The notes under the pieces: generated by a model | Told to the model about the DNA's origin: nothing | Seen by the model: the letters and a program-made list of their open reading frames with translations, nothing else | Database searches by the model: none | NCBI RefSeq assembly: GCF_900496975.1 | Contig: NZ_UFQC01000010.1 | Span: 147,728 to 211,727, forward strand | Origin: Achromobacter veterisilvae | GTDB taxonomy: Bacteria > Pseudomonadota > Gammaproteobacteria > Burkholderiales > Burkholderiaceae_B | Direction of reading: 5' to 3' | DNA length: 64,000 nt | Position numbers and translations under genes: made by a program | In this document: one piece after another, positions 63,629-64,000 of the stretch | Layout of the letters: each line of letters starts with the position of its first letter | Numbering within the stretch: the stretch's first letter is position 1

Positions 63629-64000
63629 GTGGCACACCTTATCAAGCTCCCCTCCGTCGCGGCCGACACCTCGGGCGGCACGCTGCACCAGTGGCTCAAG
63701 AAAGAAGGCGACGCGGTCGCCGTGGGCGATGCGCTGGCGGAAATCGAAACCGAGAAGGCCATCGTCGAGATCAACGCCGAACATGCCGGCGTACTGGGCC
63801 GCATCGTGGTGCAGGCCGGCGCCGCTTCGGTCCCGGTGAACACCGTGATCGGCGTGCTGCTGGCGCAGGGCGAGGACGCCTCGGCCATCGACCGCGCCCT
63901 GGCGGAAAGCGGCGCCGCCCCCTCCGCCCCGCCCGCTCCGGCGGCCTCGAGCGCCGCCCCTGCGCCCGCCGCGGCGCAAACGCCCGCGCCTGCTCCCGCC
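63629..64000 (+). CDS. Dihydrolipoamide acyltransferase E2 (3' truncated by window end)
   Basis: The first 124 codons are visible. A GTG at 63629 (AGGACG upstream) starts a lipoyl domain HLIKLPSVAADTSGGTLHQW with the lipoylated lysine in EIETEKAIVEIN (about residue 46). An Ala/Pro-rich flexible linker runs into the window edge. The catalytic domain and probably E3 lie beyond the window. It would form the core of the dehydrogenase complex with the fused E1 upstream. Confidence 0.9.
   Translation, partial: MAHLIKLPSVAADTSGGTLHQWLKKEGDAVAVGDALAEIETEKAIVEINAEHAGVLGRIVVQAGAASVPVNTVIGVLLAQGEDASAIDRALAESGAAPSAPPAPAASSAAPAPAAAQTPAPAPA

Overview
The window is about 64 kb of high-GC DNA (roughly two thirds G+C by eye). 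Its gene content points to a betaproteobacterium of the family Alcaligenaceae (Bordetella/Achromobacter group). The evidence is four stand-alone Bug (TctC-type) extracytoplasmic receptors, three Liv-type ABC transporters placed inside catabolic operons, a nagL/nagK-type gentisate route, and many LysR, IclR and GntR regulators next to short catabolic clusters. The genus is inferred; no rRNA or tRNA gene is present to anchor it.

Region by region: (1) 2-1000 is the 3' part of an RND-type outer-membrane efflux channel, followed by a 190-bp tandem repeat studded with the palindrome GGTGTC(A/T)GACACC. (2) 1446-14222 is a gentisate catabolic locus. A LysR regulator and a small membrane protein run leftward. 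Running rightward are gentisate dioxygenase, fumarylpyruvate hydrolase, maleylpyruvate isomerase, a PchB-like chorismate mutase, a Bug receptor, an FAD oxidoreductase, a 3-hydroxybenzoate 6-hydroxylase-like monooxygenase and a complete Liv transporter. A palindromic REP-like element starts in the last stop codon. (3) 14473-18651 holds a CoA-transferase, crotonase and Bug operon with a divergent LysR. (4) 18658-26260 is a leftward acyl-CoA carboxylase operon (beta subunit, acyl-CoA dehydrogenase, biotin carboxylase, AtuA-like protein, Bug), reminiscent of acyclic terpene or leucine-type branched acyl-CoA catabolism. An IclR gene follows at 26506. (5) 27442-32212 runs rightward: two MaoC-like proteins, Bug, CoA-transferase, DUF35 and an Ltp2/SCP2-like thiolase homologue without the nucleophilic cysteine. 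It resembles the hydratase-aldolase modules of sterol side-chain degradation.

(6) 32305-36579 is a general L-amino-acid ABC transporter (aapJQMP, leftward). (7) 36847-40674 is a housekeeping island: ftsE, ftsX, an orphan cheD, thpR and a nucleotidase. (8) 40719-49673, leftward, carries an iron alcohol dehydrogenase, an aldehyde dehydrogenase, a Liv transporter whose permease LivM is fused to ATPase LivG, and an AtuA-like protein split into two genes, with a divergent LysR at 49775. (9) 50770-52107 is a SAF-domain oxidoreductase. (10) 52177-64000 has a GntR regulator and an SDR running left. Opposite them a strong promoter drives a shikimate-dehydrogenase-like gene, a Liv transporter, another SDR, a fused E1 alpha-beta 2-oxoacid dehydrogenase, a VOC protein and the start of a lipoyl E2.

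The common logic is uptake (ABC or Bug), activation or oxidation, and funnelling of organic acids into central metabolism, each module under its own regulator. The least familiar parts are the hydratase-aldolase module (27-32 kb), the 2-oxoacid dehydrogenase operon (54-64 kb), and the PchB-like enzyme inside the gentisate operon.
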